Positions 1 through 6,896 of a DNA stretch of 22,212 nt are shown here, in pieces; position 1 is the stretch's first letter, and every line of letters starts with the position of its first letter. The stretch is from JANQPC01 sp039208375 (GTDB lineage: Bacteria > Pseudomonadota > Alphaproteobacteria > Rhodobacterales > Rhodobacteraceae). The stretch is taken from contig JBCCRC010000054.1 in NCBI GenBank assembly GCA_039208375.1, forward strand, positions 1-22,212, written 5' to 3'. The position numbers were made by a program, and so were the translations under genes. The notes under the pieces are model-generated. The model ran no database searches, was not told where the DNA came from, and saw only the letters and a program-made list of their open reading frames with translations.

Positions 1-185
1 AACACCGGCCCGGTGAGTGCGCGCGCCACCTGAAGCGCCAACGTGCGCCGGGCGGGGCCGCAGAATTCGTGCACCCGCGCGCGCGCCAGCGCCAGATCGC
101 CAAGAAACCGCACGCCATCCCGCCCCGGTTCGGGCGGGCGCGGGCCAGCGCGAGTGAGCAGATGCGGAGCAGGGCTGTGTTTCAT
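1..185 (-). CDS. imuA: ImuA-like SOS mutagenesis protein, N-terminal fragment
   Basis: This is the first 61 codons of a gene that runs off the left edge; the ATG is at 185-183. The visible protein has a Pro-rich N-terminus and then a stretch around residues 34-50 (ARARVHEFCGPARRTLAL) that I recognise as the start of the RecA-like ImuA family of alphaproteobacteria. In that family ImuA acts with ImuB and the DnaE2 polymerase in damage-induced mutagenesis. The call is strengthened by a perfect GTTC-N7-GTTC LexA box 17 bases upstream of the start, as expected for an imuA-imuB-dnaE2 operon. No strong Shine-Dalgarno sequence is visible. Only 61 residues can be read, with no Walker motif in view, so the family call rests on a short match plus the SOS box. 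imuB and dnaE2, if present, lie outside the window. Confidence 0.6.
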   Translation of the reverse strand, partial: MKHSPAPHLLTRAGPRPPEPGRDGVRFLGDLALARARVHEFCGPARRTLALQVARALTGPV

Positions 186-201
186 GAGTAAAATCTAGCG
201 T

Positions 202-216
202 GTTCCTTTTTTGTTC
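202..216 (-). promoter_or_regulatory. LexA (SOS) box, GTTC-N7-GTTC
   Basis: GTTC at 202-205, seven bases (CTTTTTT), then GTTC at 213-216: an exact match to the alphaproteobacterial LexA consensus GTTC-N7-GTTC. It lies 17 bases upstream of the ImuA-like start on the minus strand and 79 bases before the aldo/keto reductase start on the plus strand. It probably represses the leftward gene; an effect on the rightward gene cannot be excluded. Confidence 0.8.
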
Positions 217-294
217 TCAAGCCTTCGAAGCGCCTTGCCCCTGACGCCCGCGCCGCTACGGTGCGCGCAAAGAACGAGGGGCAGGAAGCCAGCC

Positions 295-1338
295 ATGAAC
301 CGGACAACACTCGGCCGCACCGGCATCGAGGTCAGCACGCTTTGCCTGGGCTCGATGACATGGGGCAGCCAAAACACCGAAGCCGAAGGTCACGCACAGA
401 TCGATTTCGCCCTCGATCACGGCTGCGATTTCATCGATACCGCCGAGATGTACCCCGTCTCCCCCGTCCGCGCCGAAACGGTGGGGGTGACCGAAAGCAT
501 CATCGGCACGTGGAACGCCCGCACCGGGCGCCGAAGCGATCTGGTGATCGCCACCAAGGTCACCGGGCTCAACGGCAAGTTCGTGCGCGAGGGCCGGCCT
601 GTCACCGCCTCAACCCTGCGCGACGCACTTGAGGGTTCACTCATGCGTCTGAAGACCGATTATATCGATCTCTACCAGTTGCACTGGCCCAATCGCGGCT
701 CCTTCCACTTCCGCCAGATCTGGGATTTCGATCCAACGGGGCAGGATGCCGTGGCCGAGATCGAGAACATGCATGGTGTCATGGCGGCGCTTAAAGATTT
801 GGTCGCTGAGGGCAAGGTCCGGGCCTGGGGGCTTTCGAATGAATCCGCCTGGGGCACGATGCAGTGGCTGGCGGCGGCGGCGGAATCCGGCGGCCCGCGC
901 GTGGCCAGCATCCAAAACGAATACTCTCTGCTCTGTCGTCAGTTTGACAGCGACCTGGGCGAAATGGCGACCCATGAGACTGTCTCCCTTCTTGCGTTCT
1001 CGCCGCTCGCAACGGGGCTCTTGACGGGCAAATATCGCGGCGGGGCACGGCCCGAAGGTTCACGCGGCACGCGGCCCGGTGGGCTCGGCGGCCGCGAAAC
1101 GCCACGCGTAGACGATGCAGTTGAAGCCTATGCGGACATTGCCCAGGAACATGAGCTGAACCTGGCGCAGATGTCGCTCGCCTGGTGCCTCACCCGCCCG
1201 TTCCCCACGATCCCGATCTTCGGGGCCACGTCGCTCGACCAACTCAAAATCGCGCTTGATGCCGCCGATCTACGGCTCGGCGAAGAGGTGCTCACGGCGA
1301 TCTCCGCCGCCCACAAGGCGCATCCGATGCCCTACTAG
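295..1338 (+). CDS. tas: NADP-dependent aldo/keto reductase, Tas-like
   Basis: A 347-residue cytosolic oxidoreductase that should reduce aldehydes or ketones with NAD(P)H. It resembles E. coli Tas (346 aa) along its full length, including the N-terminal LGRTGIEVSTLCLGSMTWG segment, the AEMYP motif and the GATSLDQLK segment near the C-terminus. The aldo/keto reductase tetrad is complete: Asp48, Tyr53, Lys88 (ATKV) and His130 (YQLHW). The start at 295 is preferred because AGGAAG lies about 8 bases upstream and the protein then begins at the usual family position; a reading from 211 would add 28 non-family residues over the SOS box region. The physiological substrate is unknown; Tas was first described as a suppressor of tyrosine auxotrophy. 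The gene is followed 39 bases later by a lipoprotein gene on the same strand. Confidence 0.9.
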   Translation: MNRTTLGRTGIEVSTLCLGSMTWGSQNTEAEGHAQIDFALDHGCDFIDTAEMYPVSPVRAETVGVTESIIGTWNARTGRRSDLVIATKVTGLNGKFVREGRPVTASTLRDALEGSLMRLKTDYIDLYQLHWPNRGSFHFRQIWDFDPTGQDAVAEIENMHGVMAALKDLVAEGKVRAWGLSNESAWGTMQWLAAAAESGGPRVASIQNEYSLLCRQFDSDLGEMATHETVSLLAFSPLATGLLTGKYRGGARPEGSRGTRPGGLGGRETPRVDDAVEAYADIAQEHELNLAQMSLAWCLTRPFPTIPIFGATSLDQLKIALDAADLRLGEEVLTAISAAHKAHPMPY

Positions 1339-1377
1339 CCCCTTGCGCCCACCATCCGTTTGACGCTTCAAGGGGAT

Positions 1378-1707
1378 ATGCGCCCAGCCCTTGCCATCGC
1401 GGCCCTTGTACTGACGGCCTGCCAGCCCACGGCGACTTCGACGCTCACGCCGGTGGGCGAAGACCTAGTGATGCAGCAAGAACGCGACTGTCTGGCCGAG
1501 GGCGGGCGCTGGGGCGCAGGGGGGCTTTCGGGCGGTATGGTCTGCTACACGCCCACCGCCGATGGGGGCCAAAGCTGCTCGCAAGCCTCTGATTGCGAGG
1601 GCGTTTGTTTCGCGCGCTCGCGCACCTGTTCCCCCATTACCCCGCTTTTCGGATGCCATGATGTGTTGGGCGCCCTCGGCGCGACGGCGAAGCTGTGTAT
1701 CGATTGA
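1378..1707 (+). CDS. Cys-rich putative lipoprotein, function unknown
   Basis: A 109-residue protein I do not recognise. It begins with a short basic region, a hydrophobic segment and a lipobox (LTAC, Cys15), so it should be lipid-anchored in the envelope. The mature part contains eight further cysteines (RDCLAEGGRW, MVCYT, a SCSQASDCEGVC cluster, RTCSP, FGCHD, KLCID), which suggests a small disulfide-stabilised periplasmic fold. The ATG at 1378 follows AAGGGGAT closely; a TTG at 1360 in frame would add six residues. Its 3' end overlaps the lipocalin gene by 13 bases, so the two are very likely translated from one message and may act together at the outer membrane. Confidence 0.75.
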   Translation: MRPALAIAALVLTACQPTATSTLTPVGEDLVMQQERDCLAEGGRWGAGGLSGGMVCYTPTADGGQSCSQASDCEGVCFARSRTCSPITPLFGCHDVLGALGATAKLCID

Positions 1708-2246
1708 TCGCGGCTCTGGCCCTTGCGCTACTCACTGGCTGCGGCGGTGGGGTGTATCGCGACAGGCAAGCCCCCATCACCTCGATCGCTGCCTTCGATC
1801 TCACGCGCTATGGGGGCACCTGGTATGAAGTCGCGCGCTTCCCGGTGCTGTTTCAGCGCGGCTGCACCGACGTGACCGCCCGTTACACTCCGTTGCCGGA
1901 AGGGGGCGTCGAGGTCGTCAACACCTGCCGGCGCGATGGCGAGATTCGGCAGGTGCGGGGCGATGCTGTGGTCACTGGCCCCGGTCGGCTAGGCGTTCGG
2001 TTTTCCGGCGTGCCCATCGGACGGGCGCCCTATTGGGTGCTCTGGGTTGATGAAGGCTATCGCACGGCGGTGGTGGGCGTGCCTTCGGGCAGGGCCGGTT
2101 GGATCCTGAACCGCAGCCCCGAGATTCCCGAAGATCGCCTGAACGCGGCGCTGCAAGTTCTTGAATTCAATGGGTACGATGTATCGCAGCTGGCGCGTAC
2201 GCCCCATGGTGTTCAGCCGGTTTCGCGTACTCTCTCTTCGATGTAA
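1695..2246 (+). CDS. blc: Bacterial lipocalin (Blc-type) lipoprotein
   Basis: A 183-residue lipoprotein of the lipocalin family, which binds lipids or other hydrophobic ligands in a beta-barrel, usually at the outer membrane. It has a signal peptide with lipobox LTGC (Cys16) and the signature YGGTWYEVARFP with the lipocalin G-x-W at Gly41 and Trp43. The later YWVLWVDEGYRTAVVG and GWILNRSPE segments match Blc proteins. The start is GTG at 1695, inside the end of the Cys-rich lipoprotein gene (13-base overlap); starting there gives a complete signal peptide. The last 34 bases overlap the 3' end of the convergent XRE regulator gene. Family membership is clear; the ligand is unknown, with a role in membrane lipid repair or storage inferred from E. 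coli Blc. Confidence 0.88.
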   Translation: MYRLIAALALALLTGCGGGVYRDRQAPITSIAAFDLTRYGGTWYEVARFPVLFQRGCTDVTARYTPLPEGGVEVVNTCRRDGEIRQVRGDAVVTGPGRLGVRFSGVPIGRAPYWVLWVDEGYRTAVVGVPSGRAGWILNRSPEIPEDRLNAALQVLEFNGYDVSQLARTPHGVQPVSRTLSSM

Positions 2247-3070
2247 TCGGGTATTTCGCGGGCCGAGACATGGGCTTCGCGCACCAGAAGATCGAAATGC
2301 CGGGTGAAGGCACGCACGCGTTCAGTATCCCGGAATGCAAGATAGTGCTGGCCGATGTAGAGCACTGCCATCAGCGGGCCGAAGACGGTGATCGGTGCCG
2401 AAAGCAGCCGCCGTGCATCGAACAGAAAGATCCGCAAGGTGGGGTAAAGCTGATCGTGCAACTCCAGAAACCGATCGATCTGCGCGCGGCGCACCGCGTC
2501 GGGCAAGCCGAAGTAGTACCCCTCGCCACGGATAAAGCTGTCGAGCTCAAAGAGCGGCAGCGCAATCTCATAATCCGATGGAGCGTGGCGCAAGAGATCA
2601 AGCCTGTCGGATGAGGCGCCAATCGCCTGATCGGTCGTTTTGCCAAGATGCGGCGTGTACTCCCAGCGCAGCATGGCTGAAGTCTTGAGTATGTCGGGCA
2701 GCCGGGCGGGCACGTGGCGGATCTTGTAACCAGCAGCTTCGCGGTGCCAGGCAAAGATCGTCTCGTCGATCAGCGCGCGCGGGGCCTCGGACATTTCCAT
2801 TGAGGCGGCCAGAAGGTCCGTCGCCTGTTCCGGCCGGTCGCTGAGCCCTAAAAGCCAATCTGCTGAAACCCCCAACGCTGCGGCGCATTCGGCTACGACT
2901 TGCGCATTCGGCAAGCGTGGCCCATCGCCCGACAGCAGCTGTGAGATGGTCGAGCGATCCACACCGACGCGACGCGCCAGCGCGCTTTGGCTGGCGTCGC
3001 GATCTTCCATCGCCCGGGCCAGACGGGCGCGAAACTGGTTTGCGCGGTCGCGCTTGTCGGTTTTAGCCAT
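2213..3070 (-). CDS. XRE-family transcriptional regulator with unknown C-terminal domain
   Basis: A 285-residue cytosolic DNA-binding protein. Residues about 11-76 form a Cro/C1-type helix-turn-helix: SQSALARRVGVDRSTISQLL is the recognition unit and it ends in the common SADWLLGLSDR tail. Residues about 90-285 form a C-terminal domain rich in aromatic residues and Leu (for example DSFIRGEGYYFGLPD and PLMAVLYIGQHYLAF), which I do not recognise and which may sense a ligand. The gene is divergent from a fatty acid desaturase with 85 bases between the starts, so the desaturase is the likely target and fatty acid or membrane state a plausible signal (inference). The start is uncertain: ATG at 3070 is used, but an in-frame ATG at 3091 would add MLKKSTT; neither has a good Shine-Dalgarno. 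An inverted repeat lies just upstream of 3070. Confidence 0.82.
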   Translation of the reverse strand: MAKTDKRDRANQFRARLARAMEDRDASQSALARRVGVDRSTISQLLSGDGPRLPNAQVVAECAAALGVSADWLLGLSDRPEQATDLLAASMEMSEAPRALIDETIFAWHREAAGYKIRHVPARLPDILKTSAMLRWEYTPHLGKTTDQAIGASSDRLDLLRHAPSDYEIALPLFELDSFIRGEGYYFGLPDAVRRAQIDRFLELHDQLYPTLRIFLFDARRLLSAPITVFGPLMAVLYIGQHYLAFRDTERVRAFTRHFDLLVREAHVSAREIPDYIEERVRETG

Positions 3071-3073
3071 CGT

Positions 3074-3090
3074 TGTTGATTTTTTCAACA
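3074..3090. promoter_or_regulatory. Inverted repeat TGTTGA-N5-TCAACA, candidate XRE operator
   Basis: Perfect 6-bp arms at 3074-3079 and 3085-3090 with a TTTTT spacer, immediately upstream of the preferred regulator start (3070). The spacer is one base too short for an FNR/FnrL site (TTGA-N6-TCAA). Position and symmetry fit an autoregulatory operator for the XRE protein. Further copies of the TGTTG/CAACA half-site occur at 3103-3107 and 3144-3148 on the way to the desaturase start. Confidence 0.4.
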
Positions 3091-3114
3091 TATGCTGAGT
3101 TTTGTTGTCTACAT

Positions 3115-3126
3115 ACAGAATTCTGT
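3115..3126. promoter_or_regulatory. 12-bp perfect palindrome ACAGAATTCTGT in divergent promoter region
   Basis: A continuous 12-bp palindrome located near the middle of the 85-base gap between the XRE regulator and the desaturase. It is flanked by ACAT on the left and GATGT on the right, extending the symmetry imperfectly. It could be a binding site for the neighbouring regulator or another dimeric factor controlling both genes. Confidence 0.35.
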
Positions 3127-3155
3127 GATGTGTCAGCAAGTGGCAACATTTTGCT

Positions 3156-4085
3156 ATGGGGAAAAAACTTCTCGATTTAAATGGCTTCCGCCGCGCTCTT
3201 GCATCGGTTGAATGGCCAACGCTGGGGCTTCTCGCGCTGTGTTATGCGGTATGGCTTGCGGCAATCACCGTCGTTGCCGCTTGGTGGCTGCCTGCCGGGA
3301 TCGCACTGGCCGCCCTCATGGCGGCACTGCATGCCTCGCTGACCCATGAGGTGATACACGACCATCCGTTCCCCGGGCATCCTGCGATAAACGCCGCGGT
3401 CGTCTGGCCGCCTCTGACGCTTGCGATCCCCTTCGCGCGATTCCGCGATACCCATCTTGCCCATCACACAAATTCGGTGCTGACAGACCCCTATGACGAC
3501 CCGGAGTCGAACTATCTCGATCCAGCGGTGTGGGAGACGTTGCCTGCGCCGATCCGCACGATCCTCAGGATCAACAACACGTTGGCAGGCCGAATGGCGA
3601 TCGGGCCCATTGTGAGCCAGATCGCTTTCATGCATTGCGATCTGCGCCAGGCGCGGGCGGGTGATCGGCGTGTCCTGCCTGGCTGGCTCTGGCACATTCC
3701 CGCGGCAGCAGTGGTTCTTGTCATCGTCGGCTATGCCGCAATGCCGCTCTGGGCCTATGCCGTCGCTGCCTATCTAGCGATTTCCATCCTCAAGATCCGC
3801 ACCTTCCTCGAACATCAGGCCGAAGAGCGCGCCGCGCATCGCACGGTGATCATCGAAGATCGTGGGCCGTTGTCTTGGATGTTTCTCAACAACAACCTGC
3901 ATGTCGTGCACCACATGCATCCTAAGGTGCCGTGGTACCGGCTACCCACGCTCTATGCCGCCAACCGCGCGCGCTACCTAGGGCGTAACGGCGGCTACCT
4001 TTACCGATCCTATGCGGAAGTCTTTGCGCGCTACTTCCTGCGCGCCAAGGATCCCGTGCCGCACCCGATCTTCCGCCGCGGCTAA
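3156..4085 (+). CDS. Membrane fatty acid desaturase
   Basis: A 309-residue integral membrane di-iron enzyme that introduces a double bond into an acyl chain, using O2 and reduced electron carriers. The three histidine boxes are present: HEVIH (64-68), HLAHH (100-104) and HVVHH (249-253, followed by MHPKVPW), as in the FA_desaturase superfamily. Hydrophobic segments lie at about residues 21-60, 80-95 and 182-215. The ATG at 3156 has no strong ribosome site. The gene is divergent from an XRE regulator with two inverted repeats between them, so regulated expression in response to membrane lipid state is likely. Regiospecificity and whether the substrate is phospholipid-bound cannot be told from sequence; a desaturase acting on another hydrophobic substrate is possible. 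Confidence 0.88.
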   Translation: MGKKLLDLNGFRRALASVEWPTLGLLALCYAVWLAAITVVAAWWLPAGIALAALMAALHASLTHEVIHDHPFPGHPAINAAVVWPPLTLAIPFARFRDTHLAHHTNSVLTDPYDDPESNYLDPAVWETLPAPIRTILRINNTLAGRMAIGPIVSQIAFMHCDLRQARAGDRRVLPGWLWHIPAAAVVLVIVGYAAMPLWAYAVAAYLAISILKIRTFLEHQAEERAAHRTVIIEDRGPLSWMFLNNNLHVVHHMHPKVPWYRLPTLYAANRARYLGRNGGYLYRSYAEVFARYFLRAKDPVPHPIFRRG

Positions 4086-4125
4086 CCATCTGGCGCTTGG
4101 CTGCCCTGCGTGAAAGAACGCGCCC

Positions 4126-5028
4126 ATGGAGGCGTGGATCCCCATCACCATCGCAGCGGCAGCGGCACAAACCCTGCGCTTTATGGCGCAGAAGCACCTC
4201 AAGGCCACGGGTCTTTCCACTGCCGGAGCAACTTGGGCCCGGTTTCTCTTTGCCGCGCCGCTGATCCTCGCTCTGACGCTCGCCTATGCCGGGGCAGGGG
4301 AGCAGGCGTTGCCGCGCCCCGAGCCGATGTTCTGGGCCTATGCTACGGCCGGCGGGCTTGCGCAAATCCTCGCCACCGCCTGCGTTGTGGCTCTGTTTGC
4401 CCATCGTAACTTCGCGGTGGGTATCACCTTCAAAAAGACAGAAGTGATGCTCACGGCGCTCGTGGGCTTTGTGGTGCTTGGCGATCGGGTGTCCGCCTGG
4501 GGCTTTTTTGCGATGGCGCTGGGGCTTCTCGGTGTTCTGTGGCTGTCTGATCCGCCTGAGGCGACGGGCCCATGGCGCGCGCGGCTGATCAATCGTGCAG
4601 CGGGGCTTGGGCTGCTTTCGGGGCTGTTCTTCGCGATCTCTGCAGTGGGATACCGCGGCGCTGTTCTGGCGCTTGAGGGCGGCGATACAGCGCTTCGGGC
4701 CGGAACGGCGCTTGCGGTCGTCGCCACTGGCCAAACCCTGGCCTTGGGGGCATGGATCGCCTGGCGGGAGCGCAGCCAGATCAAAGCCGTCTGCGCTGCC
4801 TGGCGCATGGCATTGCCGATGGGCCTGTTTTCCATGATCGGCAGCTTTTGCTGGTTCGCCGCGTTTTCATTGCAAAACGCAGCATACGTCTTCGCCGTGG
4901 GCCAGATCGAGGTGATTTTCTCAATCCTCGCTGCGCTGCTTGTATTCGGAGAGAAGGTCACCCAACGCGAATATGCGGCCATGGCGCTGATTACGGGCTC
5001 GATCATCGTCCTCGTCGCGCTCGGTTAA
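4126..5028 (+). CDS. EamA/DMT-family membrane transporter
   Basis: A 300-residue, almost wholly hydrophobic protein with about ten predicted membrane helices arranged as two repeated EamA halves (roughly residues 1-141 and 155-300). The first half ends with FVVLGDRVSAWGFFAMALGLLGVLWL and the second with LLVFGEKVTQREYAAMALITGSIIVLVAL, the duplicated signature at the end of each EamA domain. Such proteins export or import small metabolites such as amino acids, nucleosides or drugs; the substrate here is unknown. The ATG at 4126 is 40 bases after the desaturase stop, so the two may share a transcript. It ends nine bases before the convergent Nudix gene. Confidence 0.85.
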   Translation: MEAWIPITIAAAAAQTLRFMAQKHLKATGLSTAGATWARFLFAAPLILALTLAYAGAGEQALPRPEPMFWAYATAGGLAQILATACVVALFAHRNFAVGITFKKTEVMLTALVGFVVLGDRVSAWGFFAMALGLLGVLWLSDPPEATGPWRARLINRAAGLGLLSGLFFAISAVGYRGAVLALEGGDTALRAGTALAVVATGQTLALGAWIAWRERSQIKAVCAAWRMALPMGLFSMIGSFCWFAAFSLQNAAYVFAVGQIEVIFSILAALLVFGEKVTQREYAAMALITGSIIVLVALG

Positions 5029-5037
5029 CGCGTTCCC

Positions 5038-5718
5038 CTAAAGCGCGCGGCCGCCGAGCCTCCGAAACAGGCTCTCTTCCTCGGTATTGCGAAAAAACGG
5101 AACCGTTTCGGGCGCGTCTAGGGCGGGAAGGCGCGCAGCGACCTCTGCCAACACCACCTCGGTGATAAATGGCAGCCCAAGGTCTCGGGCTTCCCCCAGA
5201 GGCACCCAGCGCAGGTGGCTCAGTTCGCCGGAGGCACCCTGAAACCCTTGCACATCCCCCGCCACAGCTGCGGCATCGGCCAGAAAGAACCGCGCATCGA
5301 ACCGTCGAGGCCGTCCAGGCGGGGTTATGGCACGGAAAACGAAGCGCAAGGCGCTGGCGTCGGGGCGAAATCCGGCTGCGGAAAACCCCGCCCAATCGGC
5401 GGGTGGATCGGGCCAGTTCCCGGGTGTACCGAGGATCAGCCCCGTCTCTTCCCAAAGCTCTCGGATCGCGGCTGCGACCAGCGCCTCGGGCTTCGCACCG
5501 CGCGCCTCTTCTCCTAGCCGGGTACGACAGGGTTCGGAAAGGCGGCCGTCCAGCGGGGCAGCGGCGTCGCCAGGATCAACCGCACCGCCGGGAAAGACGA
5601 ATTTCTGCGCCATGAAAGCGGCCTTGGCACCGCGTTGGCCCATAAGAACAGCCGGATCCCCTTCAGCGTCTCGCACGAGGACCACCGTCGCAGCATGTCG
5701 GATCGGGACGTCGCTCAT
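5038..5718 (-). CDS. Nudix hydrolase with extended Nudix box (NUDT19-like)
   Basis: A 226-residue soluble hydrolase expected to cleave nucleoside-diphosphate-linked substrates. The Nudix motif is present but split: FPGG at 42-45 and RELWEETGL at 86-94, so the first Gly and the REUxEE core are about 41 residues apart instead of 14. A similar insertion inside the Nudix box is known in NUDT19/RP2-type CoA diphosphohydrolases, making CoA or acyl-CoA hydrolysis a reasonable guess. The rest (RPRRFDARFFLAD, GELSHLRWVPLGEA) fits this group. The start at 5718 is chosen because homology to the Nudix fold begins there; the in-frame region further upstream runs through the preceding gene's end. It lies 16 bases after the DUF983 gene in the same direction, so they form an operon. 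Confidence 0.82.
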   Translation of the reverse strand: MSDVPIRHAATVVLVRDAEGDPAVLMGQRGAKAAFMAQKFVFPGGAVDPGDAAAPLDGRLSEPCRTRLGEEARGAKPEALVAAAIRELWEETGLILGTPGNWPDPPADWAGFSAAGFRPDASALRFVFRAITPPGRPRRFDARFFLADAAAVAGDVQGFQGASGELSHLRWVPLGEARDLGLPFITEVVLAEVAARLPALDAPETVPFFRNTEEESLFRRLGGRAL

Positions 5719-5734
5719 CCGCGCGCCCGAAGCG

Positions 5735-6175
5735 CTAGTGGCTGCCGAAGCCGTGCATCCGCTTTGCCCACTGGAACCCCACGATTGCGCCTTTGAGGCG
5801 GGGCAGAAGGTATAGCGAAAGCGCTGTACACCCAACGGTGAAAATCGAAGCCAGCACCATGGGATCGGGCCGGAAAGTGACGAACGCCCAGAAAATCGCA
5901 GGCGCCATAACGTGGCCGACGATCAGGATTGTCAGGTAGGCAGGCCCATCGTCGGCGCGGTGATGGTGCAGTGGCTCGCCGCAAACGGTGCAGCTGCGCC
6001 GAACGGTAAGATAGCCGTTGAAGAGCGGACCCACCCCACATTTGGGGCATTTCCGCTGCCATCCCCGCGTAATCGCTGGCATGACGGCGCGAGTATCTTC
6101 CGCCTCGGGGGCGGTGTCGGTTGGGGCTCCGTCAAACATCTGATCGTCCGGTTGCTGGGCTGCTCGCGCTAACAT
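5735..6175 (-). CDS. DUF983 membrane protein with CxxC pairs
   Basis: A 146-residue protein of the DUF983 family, whose function is not established. After a low-complexity acidic N-terminus it has two CxxC pairs, CPKC (43-46) and CTVC (62-65), suggesting a zinc ribbon, followed by the family signature HHRADDGPAYLTILIVGH (70-88) and two membrane helices at about 79-100 and 107-127. The ATG at 6175 is supported by a GAGG about 7-8 bases upstream on the minus strand. It is the first gene of a two-gene unit with the Nudix hydrolase. In other alphaproteobacteria DUF983 and Nudix genes are, from memory, found near rnr and pleD-divK, and a pleD-like gene is indeed 2 kb away here, but rnr is not in the window. 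Confidence 0.85.
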   Translation of the reverse strand: MLARAAQQPDDQMFDGAPTDTAPEAEDTRAVMPAITRGWQRKCPKCGVGPLFNGYLTVRRSCTVCGEPLHHHRADDGPAYLTILIVGHVMAPAIFWAFVTFRPDPMVLASIFTVGCTALSLYLLPRLKGAIVGFQWAKRMHGFGSH

Positions 6176-6313
6176 TAGGGCCCTCGGCGTGTGGATTTGG
6201 AACCCGGCAGAATGTCCTTGCGGCGCGATGTCGCGAATTTTTTCCGGTGGGCGCGACGGAACTCATGCACGGCCCCGTTTTACCCCCTGTCACACGGCGA
6301 AACGCAGAAGCCT

Positions 6314-6326
6314 GGCAGGGCCTGCC
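6314..6326. promoter_or_regulatory. 13-bp palindrome GGCAGG-G-CCTGCC in EF-hand leader
   Basis: Perfect 6-bp arms around a single central G, 24 bases before the EF-hand start codon. With a one-base centre it cannot form a hairpin efficiently, so if functional it would more likely be a protein-binding site. It could be chance in G+C-rich DNA. Confidence 0.2.
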
Positions 6327-6350
6327 GCCGAAACAAAACGGAGTAAGGCT

Positions 6351-6815
6351 ATGAAAAACCTATCATTGATCGCGTTGGCCGCGGCGATTGCCGCAGGGCT
6401 CTTTGTAACCAACGCCGCCGAGGCGCGTGGTGGCGGAGAGCGGGCGAGTTTCGAAACGCTCGACACCGATGGCGATGGCATGATCACACAGGCCGAACTG
6501 GATGCACAGCGCGAGGCGCGCTTCGCCGCGCTGGATACCAACGGCGATGGCCAGGTGACACTGGATGAGTTCACTGCCTCGGCGCAAATTCGGTCGGCGG
6601 AGCGCGCGGAACGCATGTTTTCGAACCTTGACGCGGATGGGGACGGCACCCTCTCGCGCGATGTGATCGAAATGCGCGGTGGCCCCGATGGCGCGAGCCT
6701 GATCGAACGCCTTGACGGGGATGGCGACGGCGCGATCTCGGAAGAAGAGTTCGAGGCGATGAAATCACGCCGGGCCGAGATGCGCCGCAATGGCGGCCGC
6801 CCGGTCAACCGCTAG
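6351..6815 (+). CDS. Secreted EF-hand calcium-binding protein
   Basis: A 154-residue exported protein with a signal peptide (MKNLSL, hydrophobic core, probable cleavage after AEA at about residue 25). It carries four EF-hand loops: 38-49 (DTDGDGMITQAE), 62-73 (DTNGDGQVTLDE), 94-105 (DADGDGTLSRDV) and 122-133 (DGDGDGAISEEE). Loop 3 has Val at position 12 where a Glu or Asp ligand is normal, so it should bind Ca2+ weakly or not at all. The start at 6351 is fixed by GGAG about 8 bases upstream and by the signal peptide. The C-terminus is Arg-rich. It precedes an ECF sigma/membrane-protein/periplasmic-sensor cassette on the same strand, separated by a strong hairpin, and may be an output or a ligand-buffering partner of it (inference). 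Confidence 0.88.
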   Translation: MKNLSLIALAAAIAAGLFVTNAAEARGGGERASFETLDTDGDGMITQAELDAQREARFAALDTNGDGQVTLDEFTASAQIRSAERAERMFSNLDADGDGTLSRDVIEMRGGPDGASLIERLDGDGDGAISEEEFEAMKSRRAEMRRNGGRPVNR

Positions 6816-6825
6816 GCCAAGCGGC

Positions 6826-6849
6826 CCCGGGGCGGAACGCCGCCCCGGG
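6826..6849 (+). terminator. Strong G+C-rich hairpin after EF-hand gene
   Basis: A perfect 10-bp stem, 6826-6835 (CCCGGGGCGG) with 6840-6849 (CCGCCCCGGG), around a 4-base AACG loop, starting 11 bases after the EF-hand stop. Only a short TTTT follows, about 17 bases downstream, so it is an imperfect Rho-independent terminator; it may instead attenuate transcription into the sigma factor gene or protect the 3' end of the message. Confidence 0.55.
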
Positions 6850-6896
6850 CGCTGGCATTTGCAGCGTTTTGGTGAGTAGGATAGCAGTCAGGCGCG

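Noticed and set aside
211..294. Longer N-terminus for the aldo/keto reductase starting at 211
   Set aside because: The extra 28 residues are not family-like, overlap the SOS box, and a good ribosome site precedes the ATG at 295.
3074..3090. FNR/FnrL site upstream of the XRE regulator
   Set aside because: TTGA and TCAA are separated by five bases, not the six required by TTGAT-N4-ATCAA; kept only as a generic inverted repeat.
6199..6280. ECF-type promoter (GGAAC at 6199 or 6258 with CGTT at 6276) before the EF-hand gene
   Set aside because: The spacing is wrong: only about 13 bases between the second GGAAC and CGTT, and no CGTT-like element at the right distance from the first.
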